DNA of 16,080 bases from an uncultured Catenibacterium sp. (GCF_900540665.1 NZ_UQGV01000059.1:1-16080), one strand, 5' to 3'; positions 1 through 7,930 are shown, counted from the first letter of the stretch. Notes: generated by a model not told the origin, from the letters alone. Numbers and translations: made by a program.

Positions 1-4
1 ATAC

Positions 5-32
5 CAATTTGGGATAGCCCAATTGATATTTT
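5..32 (+). terminator. Possible weak intrinsic terminator at window edge
   Basis: A stem with one bulge (CCAA-T-TTGGG, loop ATAG, CCCAATTGG-side pairing through position 25) is followed by ATATTTT. It could end a plus-strand gene lying left of the window. The stem is short and the T-run has only four bases, so this is tentative. Confidence 0.3.
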
Positions 33-52
33 CATCTAATTTGTCAACAATC

Positions 53-79
53 TGAGAGGATAGTCATGCTATCCTCTCA
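53..79 (-). terminator. Hairpin downstream of the DUF1292 gene
   Basis: A perfect 11-bp inverted repeat (TGAGAGGATAG at 53-63, CTATCCTCTCA at 69-79) with a 5-nt loop begins 4 bp after the stop codon of the minus-strand DUF1292 gene. The minus strand then reads GATTGTTGAC, which is only a poor U-tract. It may act as a terminator, or as a 3' stabilising hairpin, for the glgB-glgP-DUF1292 transcript. The opposite orientation has no better T-run. Confidence 0.5.
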
Positions 80-83
80 TTCA

Positions 84-341
84 TTATTCTGCATCTTCAG
101 ACATCATTGAGTCTAATACTTCCTGCACAAATGCATATTCTTCATCTGTTTCAATAGGAAGAATATTATCTGCATCTTCAGGATCTACCTGTGAAGCATA
201 GATATTCAACTGATCATGTTCATCTGAACTGTTATCTGTATAGATGATATATTCTTTTCCTGTTGCGTCATCTGTAAAACCTAAGAGGACTTCACAAGTT
301 ACTTCTTCACCATCTACGTCTAGTACGAATGTGTCTTTCAT
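84..341 (-). CDS. DUF1292 family small acidic protein
   Basis: An 85-residue, strongly acidic protein (many D/E, few K/R) with the layout of the DUF1292/YrzB family: an N-terminal F-x-L-x-D-x-x-G-x-E-x-x-C segment, a central EYIIYTD strand, and an acidic C-terminal helix (EEYAFVQEVLDSM, about residues 67-79). No signal peptide or membrane segment is visible, so it should be cytosolic. Its biochemical function is not known to me. The start codon overlaps the glgP stop codon by one base (TAATG), which implies translational coupling to glycogen phosphorylase. In Firmicutes DUF1292 genes usually sit elsewhere (for example near yrzL/ruvX), so placement at the end of a glycogen operon is worth noting. 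It is the last gene before the hairpin at 53-79. Confidence 0.8.
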   Translation of the reverse strand: MKDTFVLDVDGEEVTCEVLLGFTDDATGKEYIIYTDNSSDEHDQLNIYASQVDPEDADNILPIETDEEYAFVQEVLDSMMSEDAE

Positions 342-2737
342 TAAATTTTTACCCTATTTAAATGCCAGATATCCTTTACATAATCTTCAATAGTTCTATC
401 ACTTGAGAAATGACCACTCTTCGCAATATTAGCTAAGCACATCTTAGACCAGTTCTGACGATCCTGATATAAGTTGTTGATCTTTTCCTGAGCAAGTCTA
501 TAGCTTTCAAAATCTTTTAATAAGAAGTATTCATCATTTCTGCTCATTAATTCATCAAAGATAATCTTGAATTCTTCTCTTGATGGATGGAAAGTACCAT
601 CTACTAATGAATCAACAACCTTCTTGATGTTTGGATTATTGTTGTATTCATTCCAAGAATTATAAGTACCTTTTGCTTTTAATTCGTTGACTTCATTATC
701 CTTCATACCGAAGATTACAATGTTGTCATCACCAACTAAGTCAGCAATTTCTACATTGGCACCATCTAATGTACCAAGTGTTAAAGCACCATTCATCATG
801 AACTTCATGTTAGAAGTACCACTTGCTTCCTTACCAGCAGTAGAAATCTGTTCAGATACATCTGCAGCAGGAATAATCTTTTCAGCAATAGTAACTCCAT
901 AGTTTTCAATAAATACAACCTTTAAGTATTTATTTGTTTCTGGGTCATTGTTTACCTTATCCGCAACGCTATTGATTAACTTAATAATCTTCTTAGCTAA
1001 GTAGTAAGAAGGAGCGGCTTTTGCACCAAAGATATAAGTATGTGGATAGATTCTGAAACTGCTATCTTCTTTCATTCTCTGGTATAAATAGATAATATGC
1101 ATTACATTTAATAACTGTCTCTTGTATGCATGTAATCTCTTAACCTGAATATCAAAGATAGAATTAACATCTACATCAACACCATTATGTTCCTTAATGT
1201 AATCTGCAAGAATCTGTTTTCTCTGCTGTTTTACATTGTAGAACTTACTCTGAGTAATTGAGTCTTCTACAAATGGTGCTAATTTCTGTAAATCATCAGG
1301 TCTATGCATCCAGCTATCCCCAATTGATTCATTGATTAATGAAGTTAACTGTGGGTTACAATATGCAAGCCATCTTCTATGAGTTACACCATTTGTTTTA
1401 TTGTTGAATTTGTTAGGATATAAAGTATCAAAATCCTTCATTTCTCTTTCTTTTAAGATGTCAGAGTGAAGCTGTGCTACACCATTAACACTAAATGAAC
1501 CTGCAATCGCAAGTCTAGCCATATGTACCTGACCATCTTTAATGATCATAACTCTCTGTAATAATTCGTTATCATTTTCAGTCTGCTGTTTTACGAAGCC
1601 AATGAAACGTCTATTGATTTCTTCAATGATCTGATAAACTCTTGGTAATAAGTCTCTCATCATATCAACAGGCCATTTTTCTAATGCTTCAGCAAGGATT
1701 GTATGGTTTGTATAAGCACAAGTCTTACATACGATATTCCATGCATCATCCCATTCCATTCCATAATCATCAATAAATACACGCATTAATTCAGGAATAA
1801 CTAATACTGGATGTGTATCATTTAACTGAATAACGTTCTTTTCATGGAAGTTAGTTAAATCAGGATATACTCTTAAATGTGCACGAATAATTGAATTTAA
1901 ACCAGCACATACAAAGAAATACTGCTGTTTTAAACGTAATACTCTACCAGCATGAGTAGAATCATCAGGATATAATGTCTGGCAGATATCATTCACTTCC
2001 TGAGCATACTGACGGAAATCCTTATTTGTAGGAATATTTTCACTAGGTTCAGCCTTCCATAATCTTAATGTATTAGTAACCTTAGTATCATTACCAACAA
2101 TTGGCATATCATAAGGAACAGCACGTACTGCTTCATAATCTACATGCTTCCATCCACCAGTTGCATCATCCCAGATGACTTTACCCCAGAATTTAACTTC
2201 TGTTGCATGCTTAGGTTTTCTTACTTCCCACATATTGCCTAAACGTAACCACTGGTCTGGTACTTCTACCTGATATCCATTTTCAATCTTCTGTTTGAAG
2301 AAACCATAATCATAACGAATAGTATTACCGAAAACTGGATAAGATAAAGAAGCTAAAGAATCCATGAAGCAGGCAGCAAGACGGCCTAAACCACCATTAC
2401 CTAAACCGGCATCAGATTCTAATTCTTCTAGATCATGGATATTAATACCATAATCAGCAAGACCTTCTTTTGCAGTTTCATAAATACATAAGTTCATCAT
2501 ATTGTTGACTAATAGACGACCAACTAAGAACTCCATTGAGAAATAGTGAACCTGTTTCTGCTGCTTAGCCTGAACTGCCATCTTTGTCATTGCCCAGTTA
2601 ACAGATGCATAGTCACGAACCATAGTTTCAAGAACCATGAACTTTTCTGTTAAATGTGCTTCTTCTACTGTACGACCATATGATTCAATGATTCGCTTAG
2701 AAAATTCATATTTAAATTCTTCTTTTGTATTAAACAT
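341..2737 (-). CDS. glgP: Glycogen/maltodextrin phosphorylase (GT35)
   Basis: A 798-residue enzyme, the usual length for this family. It cleaves alpha-1,4-glucan from the non-reducing end with phosphate to give glucose-1-phosphate, in the cytosol and using PLP. The pyridoxal-phosphate motif EASGTSNMKFMMN lies at residues 637-649, with K645 as the expected Schiff-base lysine. The glycine-rich glucose/phosphate loop DAGLGNGGLGRLAACFMDS is at 109-127, NDTHP of the active-site loop at 306-310, and RLHAYKRQ at 534-541. The N-terminal start at 2737 is supported by a GGAAGG Shine-Dalgarno site about 10 nt upstream, inside the end of glgB. The gene lies only 3 bp after glgB and shares a base with the DUF1292 gene downstream, so it is clearly co-transcribed. 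Sequence alone cannot separate glycogen from maltodextrin preference; the pairing with glgB favours glycogen. Confidence 0.95.
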   Translation of the reverse strand: MFNTKEEFKYEFSKRIIESYGRTVEEAHLTEKFMVLETMVRDYASVNWAMTKMAVQAKQQKQVHYFSMEFLVGRLLVNNMMNLCIYETAKEGLADYGINIHDLEELESDAGLGNGGLGRLAACFMDSLASLSYPVFGNTIRYDYGFFKQKIENGYQVEVPDQWLRLGNMWEVRKPKHATEVKFWGKVIWDDATGGWKHVDYEAVRAVPYDMPIVGNDTKVTNTLRLWKAEPSENIPTNKDFRQYAQEVNDICQTLYPDDSTHAGRVLRLKQQYFFVCAGLNSIIRAHLRVYPDLTNFHEKNVIQLNDTHPVLVIPELMRVFIDDYGMEWDDAWNIVCKTCAYTNHTILAEALEKWPVDMMRDLLPRVYQIIEEINRRFIGFVKQQTENDNELLQRVMIIKDGQVHMARLAIAGSFSVNGVAQLHSDILKEREMKDFDTLYPNKFNNKTNGVTHRRWLAYCNPQLTSLINESIGDSWMHRPDDLQKLAPFVEDSITQSKFYNVKQQRKQILADYIKEHNGVDVDVNSIFDIQVKRLHAYKRQLLNVMHIIYLYQRMKEDSSFRIYPHTYIFGAKAAPSYYLAKKIIKLINSVADKVNNDPETNKYLKVVFIENYGVTIAEKIIPAADVSEQISTAGKEASGTSNMKFMMNGALTLGTLDGANVEIADLVGDDNIVIFGMKDNEVNELKAKGTYNSWNEYNNNPNIKKVVDSLVDGTFHPSREEFKIIFDELMSRNDEYFLLKDFESYRLAQEKINNLYQDRQNWSKMCLANIAKSGHFSSDRTIEDYVKDIWHLNRVKI

Positions 2738-2740
2738 TTA

Positions 2741-4648
2741 CTACTTTCCTTCCTTTACAACACTTTTCTTTGTCTTCTTCTCCTTAGAAGACGCTTTTTT
2801 AGCTGGCTTATGATATTCAAATACCACCGCGCTAAATGGTGCTAATTTCACATGAATACTCTGTGCTTCATTGATACAAGTACCTTTCTTTGATCTTAAA
2901 GCACGTGTATTTGTGTAATTAGAACCGTTATAACTATCTTTATCTGTATTCAAGATTTCTTTATAACTTCCAGCAAACGGTACTGGTACAGCATAATTAT
3001 CATGACTATTACCAATAAAGTTAGCTACTACAACTAAGCAGTTGCCTTTCTTATCAAATCGAGCATATGAGAATACACTCTGATTATGATCATCTACAAC
3101 CAGCCATTTAAATCCTTCTGGATCATAATCCATACTATAAAGAGCTGGATGTTCTTCAACCATCTTATTTAAATCCTGCATAAAATGATGGAAAGAATCA
3201 TGCTGTGGATATTCTAAGATATTCCAAGCCAATGCTTTTCTTTCATCCCATTCCTTGTATTCACCTAATTCATTACCCATGAAATTAAGCTTCTTACCAG
3301 GATGAGTCATCATATATGTATATAAAGCTTTTGCCTGTGCGAACTTGTCTCCATCAAGTCCCCACATCTTATTTAAAATAGTTGCTTTACCATGAACCAC
3401 TTCATCATGTGAGAATGGTAAAATAAATCTTTCTGAATAGAAATACATCATTGAGAAAGTTAAAAGATTATGATCATATTGACGATAAACTGGATCTTCT
3501 TTGAAATACTTCAATGTATCATTCATCCAGCCCATATCCCACTTATAATCAAATCCTAAACCGCCATCCTTCACAGCTTTAGTTACATATGGGAAATCAG
3601 TTGAGTCTTCTGCAATAGTCATTAATGCAGGATATCTTTCATGAATCTGTTCATTCATAGTCTTTAAGAACTCTAAAGCCCCATTATTTGTACCAAAGTC
3701 TTTATTACCTTTCCAGTAAATAAGGTTGCTTACAGCATCAAAACGAATACCATCAATATGGAATTCTTCTGCCCAGAAATGAACAGCACTCTTTAAGAAT
3801 GAACGTACAGTATCTTTTGTCACATCAAAATATACTGAATCCCATTCAGAATAACGGTTATTCACATCTGCATATTCATAAACCCAGCCTCCATCAAACT
3901 GATAAAGACCATGTCCATCCTTTACAAAATGAGCAGGTACAAAGTCCATAATGACACCTATACCTTCTTTATGACACGCATTAATGAAATCCTTTAACTG
4001 TTTTGGATGTCCATAACGACTTGTCGCACTAAAATAACCTGTTGCCTGATATCCCCAAGAGCCATCAAATGGGAACTCATTTAAAGGCATTACTTCAATA
4101 TGTGTATAGCCCATCTTCTTTACATAAGGAATGATTTCATCAATCATTTCTTCATATGAATAGAACTCTCCATCACTTGTTTCTGTAAATTCCTTTTTCA
4201 TCTTCCAAGAGCCAAGATTCGCTTCATAAATATTCATGTTACAATCATAGTTATTAGAACGTGACTTCATCCATTTAGAATCATGCCAGCGATATCCTTC
4301 TAAGTTATATACCTTAGATGCTGTACCTGGTCTAATTTCACTGAAAAAGGCATAAGGATCTGCACGATCAACAATAGCACCAGAAGGTGTTTCAATTCTA
4401 TATTTATAGAGGTCATACTGCTTTAACCCTTCAATATAGAGAGTCCACACGCCGCCGTCATTATATCTCTCCATATAATGCTGTGTTCCGTCCCAGTTAT
4501 TAAAATTACCTACAACCTGAACACTTCTTGCATGTGGTGCATATACAGTAAAGCGAACGCCCTTTTTATCCGGATGAGCACCGAATACTTTATATGCCTC
4601 CAAACACTTTCCTTCAAAAAACAATTTTATCAAGAAATTATCTAACAT
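2741..4648 (-). CDS. glgB: 1,4-alpha-glucan branching enzyme (GH13/CBM48)
   Basis: This enzyme forms alpha-1,6 branches in glycogen by cutting an alpha-1,4 chain and transferring it. Starting from the ATG at 4648 the protein has 635 residues. An N-terminal CBM48 (VYAPHARSVQVVGNFNNWDG, about 35-54) is followed by the GH13 barrel: region I DFVPAHF (235-241), region II GIRFDAV with nucleophile D304, region III IAED with acid/base E347, and region IV FSHDEV with D415. The C-terminus is a lysine-rich tail (PAKKASSKEKKTKK). The frame stays open upstream to a TTG at 4726, but I prefer 4648: it has GGGAG about 10 nt upstream, a TATAAT box lies between it and the upstream candidates, and the family normally begins just before the F-x-E-G-x-x-x-x-A-Y-x-x-x-GAHP segment. 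No glgC/glgD/glgA synthesis genes are present in the window. Confidence 0.95.
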   Translation of the reverse strand: MLDNFLIKLFFEGKCLEAYKVFGAHPDKKGVRFTVYAPHARSVQVVGNFNNWDGTQHYMERYNDGGVWTLYIEGLKQYDLYKYRIETPSGAIVDRADPYAFFSEIRPGTASKVYNLEGYRWHDSKWMKSRSNNYDCNMNIYEANLGSWKMKKEFTETSDGEFYSYEEMIDEIIPYVKKMGYTHIEVMPLNEFPFDGSWGYQATGYFSATSRYGHPKQLKDFINACHKEGIGVIMDFVPAHFVKDGHGLYQFDGGWVYEYADVNNRYSEWDSVYFDVTKDTVRSFLKSAVHFWAEEFHIDGIRFDAVSNLIYWKGNKDFGTNNGALEFLKTMNEQIHERYPALMTIAEDSTDFPYVTKAVKDGGLGFDYKWDMGWMNDTLKYFKEDPVYRQYDHNLLTFSMMYFYSERFILPFSHDEVVHGKATILNKMWGLDGDKFAQAKALYTYMMTHPGKKLNFMGNELGEYKEWDERKALAWNILEYPQHDSFHHFMQDLNKMVEEHPALYSMDYDPEGFKWLVVDDHNQSVFSYARFDKKGNCLVVVANFIGNSHDNYAVPVPFAGSYKEILNTDKDSYNGSNYTNTRALRSKKGTCINEAQSIHVKLAPFSAVVFEYHKPAKKASSKEKKTKKSVVKEGK

Positions 4649-4675
4649 ACCTATATGTCTCCCTTCATAAATTTT

Positions 4676-4704
4676 ATTATACATTAAATATGACCAAAAT
4701 TCAT
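4676..4704 (-). promoter_or_regulatory. Putative glgB promoter
   Basis: A perfect -10 (TATAAT on the minus strand, 4676-4681) lies 27 bp upstream of the preferred glgB start. A 17-bp spacer leads to a poor -35 (ATGAAT, 4699-4704), so the promoter may need an activator. Transcription would start near 4669 and leave a leader of about 20 nt that contains the GGGAG ribosome-binding site. This would give glgB-glgP-DUF1292 expression separate from the NdpA-like gene. Confidence 0.5.
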
Positions 4705-4731
4705 TCATTTCAGACAATATAGGCAAAAAAA

Positions 4732-4745
4732 TGTAAACGGTTACT
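4732..4745 (-). promoter_or_regulatory. cre-like operator (CcpA/LacI-type) upstream of glgB
   Basis: AGTAACCGTTTACA on the minus strand matches the published cre consensus TGWAANCGNTNWCA at all but one position, and the plus-strand reading also misses only one. The site overlaps the stop codon of the NdpA-like gene and is centred about 70 bp upstream of the predicted glgB transcription start. An upstream location of this kind is typical of CcpA activation sites, but repression by a GalR/LacI-type sugar regulator is equally possible. On the minus strand it is followed by a T7 run and might also act as a weak terminator. Confidence 0.5.
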
Positions 4746-5730
4746 TTATAGTGATGTCTTGAATGTTATTTAATACGATAGAAACAGTCCCGTCAGGATT
4801 CTCTTTCTTTTCAAAAGTGGATCCATTCACATATTCATCTACTGGCATAGTAATCTGAATATTTTCATCAAGAGTGATCTTAACAACCCCAACAGAACGC
4901 CCTAAAGCATTTAAAGAAATTGTATCATCTTCACCAATCCCTAAATCTTTCATCATAGTTTCTGATTCTTCCTGAGCCTGATAATCTCTTTCCATGACCT
5001 TACGAACAACTTCAATTGGTTTAACAAGTTCTCCCATCTGTGTTCTTTCTAATATTTCCTGTTTCACAAGTGGAAGTGCTTCTTTATCATTCACATGATA
5101 AATATCATCAATCTTATTTACTACTTTCTTCATAGTAGAAATCTTCTGACGATCAGTCAACTTTTCTTCACCCTTGATCCACTGACTATTTAAATAAGTA
5201 TCCATCTTACCATCAATGAGATACTTCTTTTCAATAAGAGATAGTTTCTTATGATCTGTATCTATAATAATCGCTTCATCAACTGCTGTACCAATCTGGG
5301 GAAGAACCTGTCTTCTTGTAATACGGACATTTTCCTCTTCTACAAGAGATACAGAATTATACTTATAATTAAGCTTTAAAGCGGCAATAATATGTACACC
5401 ATCACGATAGCAGTCCACATAAAGAATATTACTATTTGGCATTTCTTCAATCGCTGAACCTAGTGCAAAGAACTTTTCACTAATTTCCTTTGCCTGTTTC
5501 TTGAATTCTTCATCATCTTCTAGCATCTTATCTGCACGAAGTAATAATTCATGAAGTGAAGGCACAACGAGTTCTTTAATAGCTGGACTGTATAAAGCCT
5601 TTTCCACTTTTTTATGATAATATTCCTGAGTTGTATCGTTTAATACACAGAAGTCTTCACTTAGGTATATCTTACGATGTTCAAAATCAAGCATATGCAT
5701 CATAATCTTATTAATAATAATAGTGTTCAT
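4741..5730 (-). CDS. Nucleoid-associated protein, NdpA/YejK-like (PF04245-type)
   Basis: A 329-residue cytosolic protein that resembles the Firmicute branch of the 37-kDa nucleoid-associated protein family. The N-terminus is of the type I-x-K-I-M-M-H-M-L-D-F followed by an alternating helix/strand region. The middle has the family-like segment NILYVDCYRDGVHIIAALKL, and the C-terminus has a strand-rich domain ending in NPDGTVSIVLNNI. E. coli YejK associates with the nucleoid; the role in Firmicutes is not settled. Starting at the ATG at 5730 is supported by AAAGGAG 8 nt upstream. An upstream in-frame ATG at 5757 overlaps the -10 box and cannot be the start of this transcript. It is divergent from the AI-2E-family gene and lies upstream of glgB. 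Assignment rests on overall pattern, not on an alignment. Confidence 0.7.
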   Translation of the reverse strand: MNTIIINKIMMHMLDFEHRKIYLSEDFCVLNDTTQEYYHKKVEKALYSPAIKELVVPSLHELLLRADKMLEDDEEFKKQAKEISEKFFALGSAIEEMPNSNILYVDCYRDGVHIIAALKLNYKYNSVSLVEEENVRITRRQVLPQIGTAVDEAIIIDTDHKKLSLIEKKYLIDGKMDTYLNSQWIKGEEKLTDRQKISTMKKVVNKIDDIYHVNDKEALPLVKQEILERTQMGELVKPIEVVRKVMERDYQAQEESETMMKDLGIGEDDTISLNALGRSVGVVKITLDENIQITMPVDEYVNGSTFEKKENPDGTVSIVLNNIQDITIK

Positions 5731-5755
5731 CAAAATTTCTCCTTTCACGTGTGTC

Positions 5756-5783
5756 ATTATAGCAAATTTCTTCTATTCCTCAA
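5756..5783 (-). promoter_or_regulatory. Promoter of the NdpA-like gene
   Basis: On the minus strand TTGAGG (5778-5783), a 16-bp spacer, and TATAAT (5756-5761) preceded by TGC form an extended -10 promoter. The predicted start near 5749 leaves a leader of about 19 nt carrying the AAAGGAG site for the start at 5730. Confidence 0.75.
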
Positions 5784-5810
5784 CCTTTTCTTAGTCAAAG
5801 GCGTCAAATT

Positions 5811-5844
5811 TACCATAACATTTCTTCTTATTTTATGGTACTAT
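5811..5844 (+). promoter_or_regulatory. Possible AI-2E-family gene promoter with overlapping inverted repeat
   Basis: TACTAT (5839-5844) preceded by TGG is an extended -10 candidate, with ATAACA (5815-5820) as a weak -35 at 18 bp. A perfect 8-bp inverted repeat, TACCATAA (5811-5818) and TTATGGTA (5833-5840), flanks the spacer and touches the -10, so it could be an operator. The predicted start would fall almost on the ribosome-binding site, so the exact promoter is uncertain. Confidence 0.35.
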
Positions 5845-5861
5845 TTGCTTAGGTGATTATT

Positions 5862-7127
5862 ATGGACAACAAAAATTTCAATTTTCCAGATGATAAGATT
5901 TTCCAATATATTACATATGGTATTGTCTTAGCTTTTATTCTTTTTAATTTAGAATCTGTATGGGAATTCTTCCTTACTATATTAGGACTTGCAAGACCCT
6001 TCTATATTGCGATAGTCATTGCATTTGTGATCAATATTCCAATGAAACTTGTAGAAAAGCTTCTTGTGAAAGCAAAAGGTCAGTGGATGAAGAAAAATCC
6101 TGATTCAAAACTCCCAAAATTCTTATTAGAAGGTACACGTGGTATAGCAATGACCATTACTATTGTATGTATTCTATTAATATTAGTAATGTTCTTCTCT
6201 TTTATTATTCCTAGAATTGGAGAAAGCTTTTCACTCTTATTCTCTAACTTAGATAATTATGCAAGAAGACTTGCTGTCTATATTACTTCTATATGTAAAA
6301 GATTTAATCTTGATTATTCAGTAACAGTAGATGAAGTACAGAAATGGTTTGCTTCTATTGATTTAAGTACAATCCTTTCTACTGCAGGAAACTTCTTAGG
6401 TAATCCTCATTTTAAGACAACAGAAGTTGTATCAAATATTGGAGGTTCTTTCATTACTGCCATCACTTCATTCTTCATGGCTCTCTATCTTCTAGCAAAT
6501 AAAGAAAAACATCTTGAACAAGGTAGAAAACTTATTGCCTATATATTAGGTCATAAACGTGCAGGTGTAGCCTTTGATATCATGAGTGAAGCCAATCATT
6601 ACTTTAATAGTTTTGTGACAGGACAGATGTTAGAAGCCACATGTTTTATGTTAGAAGTCTATATTGCGATGCGTTTATTTAGAATGCCTTTCCCTGAATT
6701 AATTGCGATTATGGCTTTCTTATTTAGCTTTGTTCCAATGTTTGGTAATTTCATTACCTTCTTTGCAGGATTGATATTAGTAGCTGCAGCACAGAGCAAG
6801 AGTATGCTTGCCTTTGCGATTATTTATCTATGCTTACAGCAGTTTGAAGGAAATGTAGTATATCCTAAGATTGTAGGCAAGTCTGTTGGTATTGGTGGTT
6901 TATTTGTCTTACTTGGTATTACGATATTTGGTAATTTATGGGGTGTTATTGGCGTACTTATCGGTGTACCTCTTACTGCTCTTATTTATGCTGTTTTCTC
7001 TAGAATCATTAATATCGGACTCTATCAGAAACATATAGAAGTCACATACAATAACATCTATAAATTAGATGAAGATGGAAATCGTTTAGAAAATAAAGTC
7101 AAACAAAAAAAGGATTCCTCTATTTAA
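5862..7127 (+). CDS. AI-2E family transporter (UPF0118 membrane protein)
   Basis: A 421-residue integral membrane protein of the AI-2E/UPF0118 family (YdiK/PerM/YubA-like). About eight hydrophobic segments are visible: roughly residues 17-38, 46-62, 96-117 and 195-212, then a C-terminal block from about 255 to 380. The diagnostic C-terminal region is intact: F-x-P-x-x-G-N at 290-296, then YPKIVGKSVGIGGLFVLLG (334-352) and W-G-V-I-G-V-L-I-G-V-P (360-370). A soluble segment (about 118-194) separates the early and late membrane parts, as is usual. Despite the family name, substrates vary and cation/proton exchange is reported for some members, so no substrate is assigned. The ATG at 5862 has AGGTG 6-7 nt upstream; an in-frame GTG at 5853 overlaps that site and is rejected. 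The 3' end overlaps the frameshifted tail of the convergent MerR gene. Confidence 0.85.
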   Translation: MDNKNFNFPDDKIFQYITYGIVLAFILFNLESVWEFFLTILGLARPFYIAIVIAFVINIPMKLVEKLLVKAKGQWMKKNPDSKLPKFLLEGTRGIAMTITIVCILLILVMFFSFIIPRIGESFSLLFSNLDNYARRLAVYITSICKRFNLDYSVTVDEVQKWFASIDLSTILSTAGNFLGNPHFKTTEVVSNIGGSFITAITSFFMALYLLANKEKHLEQGRKLIAYILGHKRAGVAFDIMSEANHYFNSFVTGQMLEATCFMLEVYIAMRLFRMPFPELIAIMAFLFSFVPMFGNFITFFAGLILVAAAQSKSMLAFAIIYLCLQQFEGNVVYPKIVGKSVGIGGLFVLLGITIFGNLWGVIGVLIGVPLTALIYAVFSRIINIGLYQKHIEVTYNNIYKLDEDGNRLENKVKQKKDSSI

Positions 7128-7136
7128 TGGGAATCC
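7105..7136 (-). terminator. Intrinsic terminator of the MerR-family gene
   Basis: On the minus strand a 7-bp stem, GGATTCC (7136-7130) and GGAATCC (7118-7112), with an 11-nt loop is followed directly by T7 (7111-7105). The upstream arm codes for the W-I-P end of the restored MerR frame, and the loop carries that frame's stop as well as the stop codon of the convergent AI-2E-family gene. This is very compact use of sequence. Confidence 0.7.
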
Positions 7137-7224
7137 AAATATTATGCCAGTTGAAATATTCTTCTTCTGGTTTCCACATAGAAACAATCTGAGTAAAGAT
7201 GTCACCATCTAACTCTAGATTGTT
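7120..7224 (-). other. Out-of-frame C-terminal tail of the MerR-family regulator
   Basis: In the -1 frame relative to the MerR coding sequence, codons from 7224 down to a TAG at 7120-7122 encode NNLELDGDIFTQ followed by a segment that ends NWHNIWIPIK. An ending in W-I-P-I-K is typical of GyrI-like effector-binding domains fused to MerR regulators, and it is missing from the frame that stops at 7215. The two frames join at an A7 tract (T7 on the plus strand, 7223-7229). One extra A (A8) would give an uninterrupted 267-residue protein. Confidence 0.75.
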
Positions 7225-7922
7225 TTTTTCATATACTCAAAAGCAGGTTCTAATACTTCATAAGTGAGTATTTGTGAAGAACGTGATGAAAAACTCATAT
7301 AAAGACAAGTTCTAGGAGGATAGTAGTGCACATACTCTGTTTCTTTAATATCAAATAGTGATGCAAACTGTTCTTCTATCCCAATTCCAAAATAGAAATC
7401 TTTATTTTCTGTTTCTATATGTTCTTTTGGGAATAATGCGGTAGAGAAAATGAAAGGAACATATTGTGTAAACTGCTTCAATTCTTCTTTTTCCTGTTTA
7501 CTTAAATCTAATGTATAACATTTCTGAGTATCTATACGATATATACCTGGGCTTGTTCTGAGGGTCAGATTCTTTTCTTCAAAATTATTGATCAGTGCTC
7601 TATTGGTGCGCATCTTCTTCAAAAGATTCATATTATAGATAATATTCTTTTCAATGATCTTTTCCTGATTAACTAATACATCATCTATTTCTTCCAATGT
7701 ACGTTTCTGAAGGATTTTAGAAGTTTCATCTATAGTAAGTCCAAAACCTAAATAACAGCGAGCACGAATGATCATATGAAGATCCCAGGTTGTATAGTAA
7801 CGATAGTTCGTCTTCTCATCATGAATAGGGGCTATGATCCCTTTTCTTTCATAATAACGTATAGTTTCTGGTGTAATACCTAGTATTTTCGCAAGTTCTC
7901 CAATTGTATAAGTATTATACAT
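7215..7922 (-). CDS. MerR-family transcriptional regulator, 3' frameshifted
   Basis: As it stands this encodes 235 residues. The N-terminal winged helix is clear: YTIGELAKILGITPETIRYY (5-24), then ERKGII and NYRYYTTWDL (39-48). A dimerisation helix follows (about 78-115), and then a GyrI-like effector-binding domain (from about 120) with a YxxPxx-type segment near residue 200. Such proteins bind small hydrophobic or cationic molecules and twist a promoter with a 19-bp spacer into an active form. The frame stops at a TAG right after an A7 run, and the last 32 or so residues of the domain lie in the -1 frame. The ATG at 7922 has AAGGAG 5 nt upstream. It is divergent from the SDR-MFS pair, whose promoter carries a MerR-type operator, so it most likely controls that pair and itself. 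Whether the truncated form still senses ligand is unknown. Confidence 0.85.
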   Translation of the reverse strand: MYNTYTIGELAKILGITPETIRYYERKGIIAPIHDEKTNYRYYTTWDLHMIIRARCYLGFGLTIDETSKILQKRTLEEIDDVLVNQEKIIEKNIIYNMNLLKKMRTNRALINNFEEKNLTLRTSPGIYRIDTQKCYTLDLSKQEKEELKQFTQYVPFIFSTALFPKEHIETENKDFYFGIGIEEQFASLFDIKETEYVHYYPPRTCLYMSFSSRSSQILTYEVLEPAFEYMKKTI

Positions 7923-7930
7923 TTCATCTC

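Noticed and set aside
687..902. Plus-strand open frame within glgP
   Set aside because: It is antisense to a fully conserved part of glgP around the PLP site, has no ribosome-binding site and resembles no known protein; it is a shadow frame.
4649..4726. N-terminal extension of glgB to a TTG start
   Set aside because: No ribosome-binding site, the TATAAT box lies inside it, and the ATG at 4648 has a strong GGGAG and matches the usual family N-terminus.
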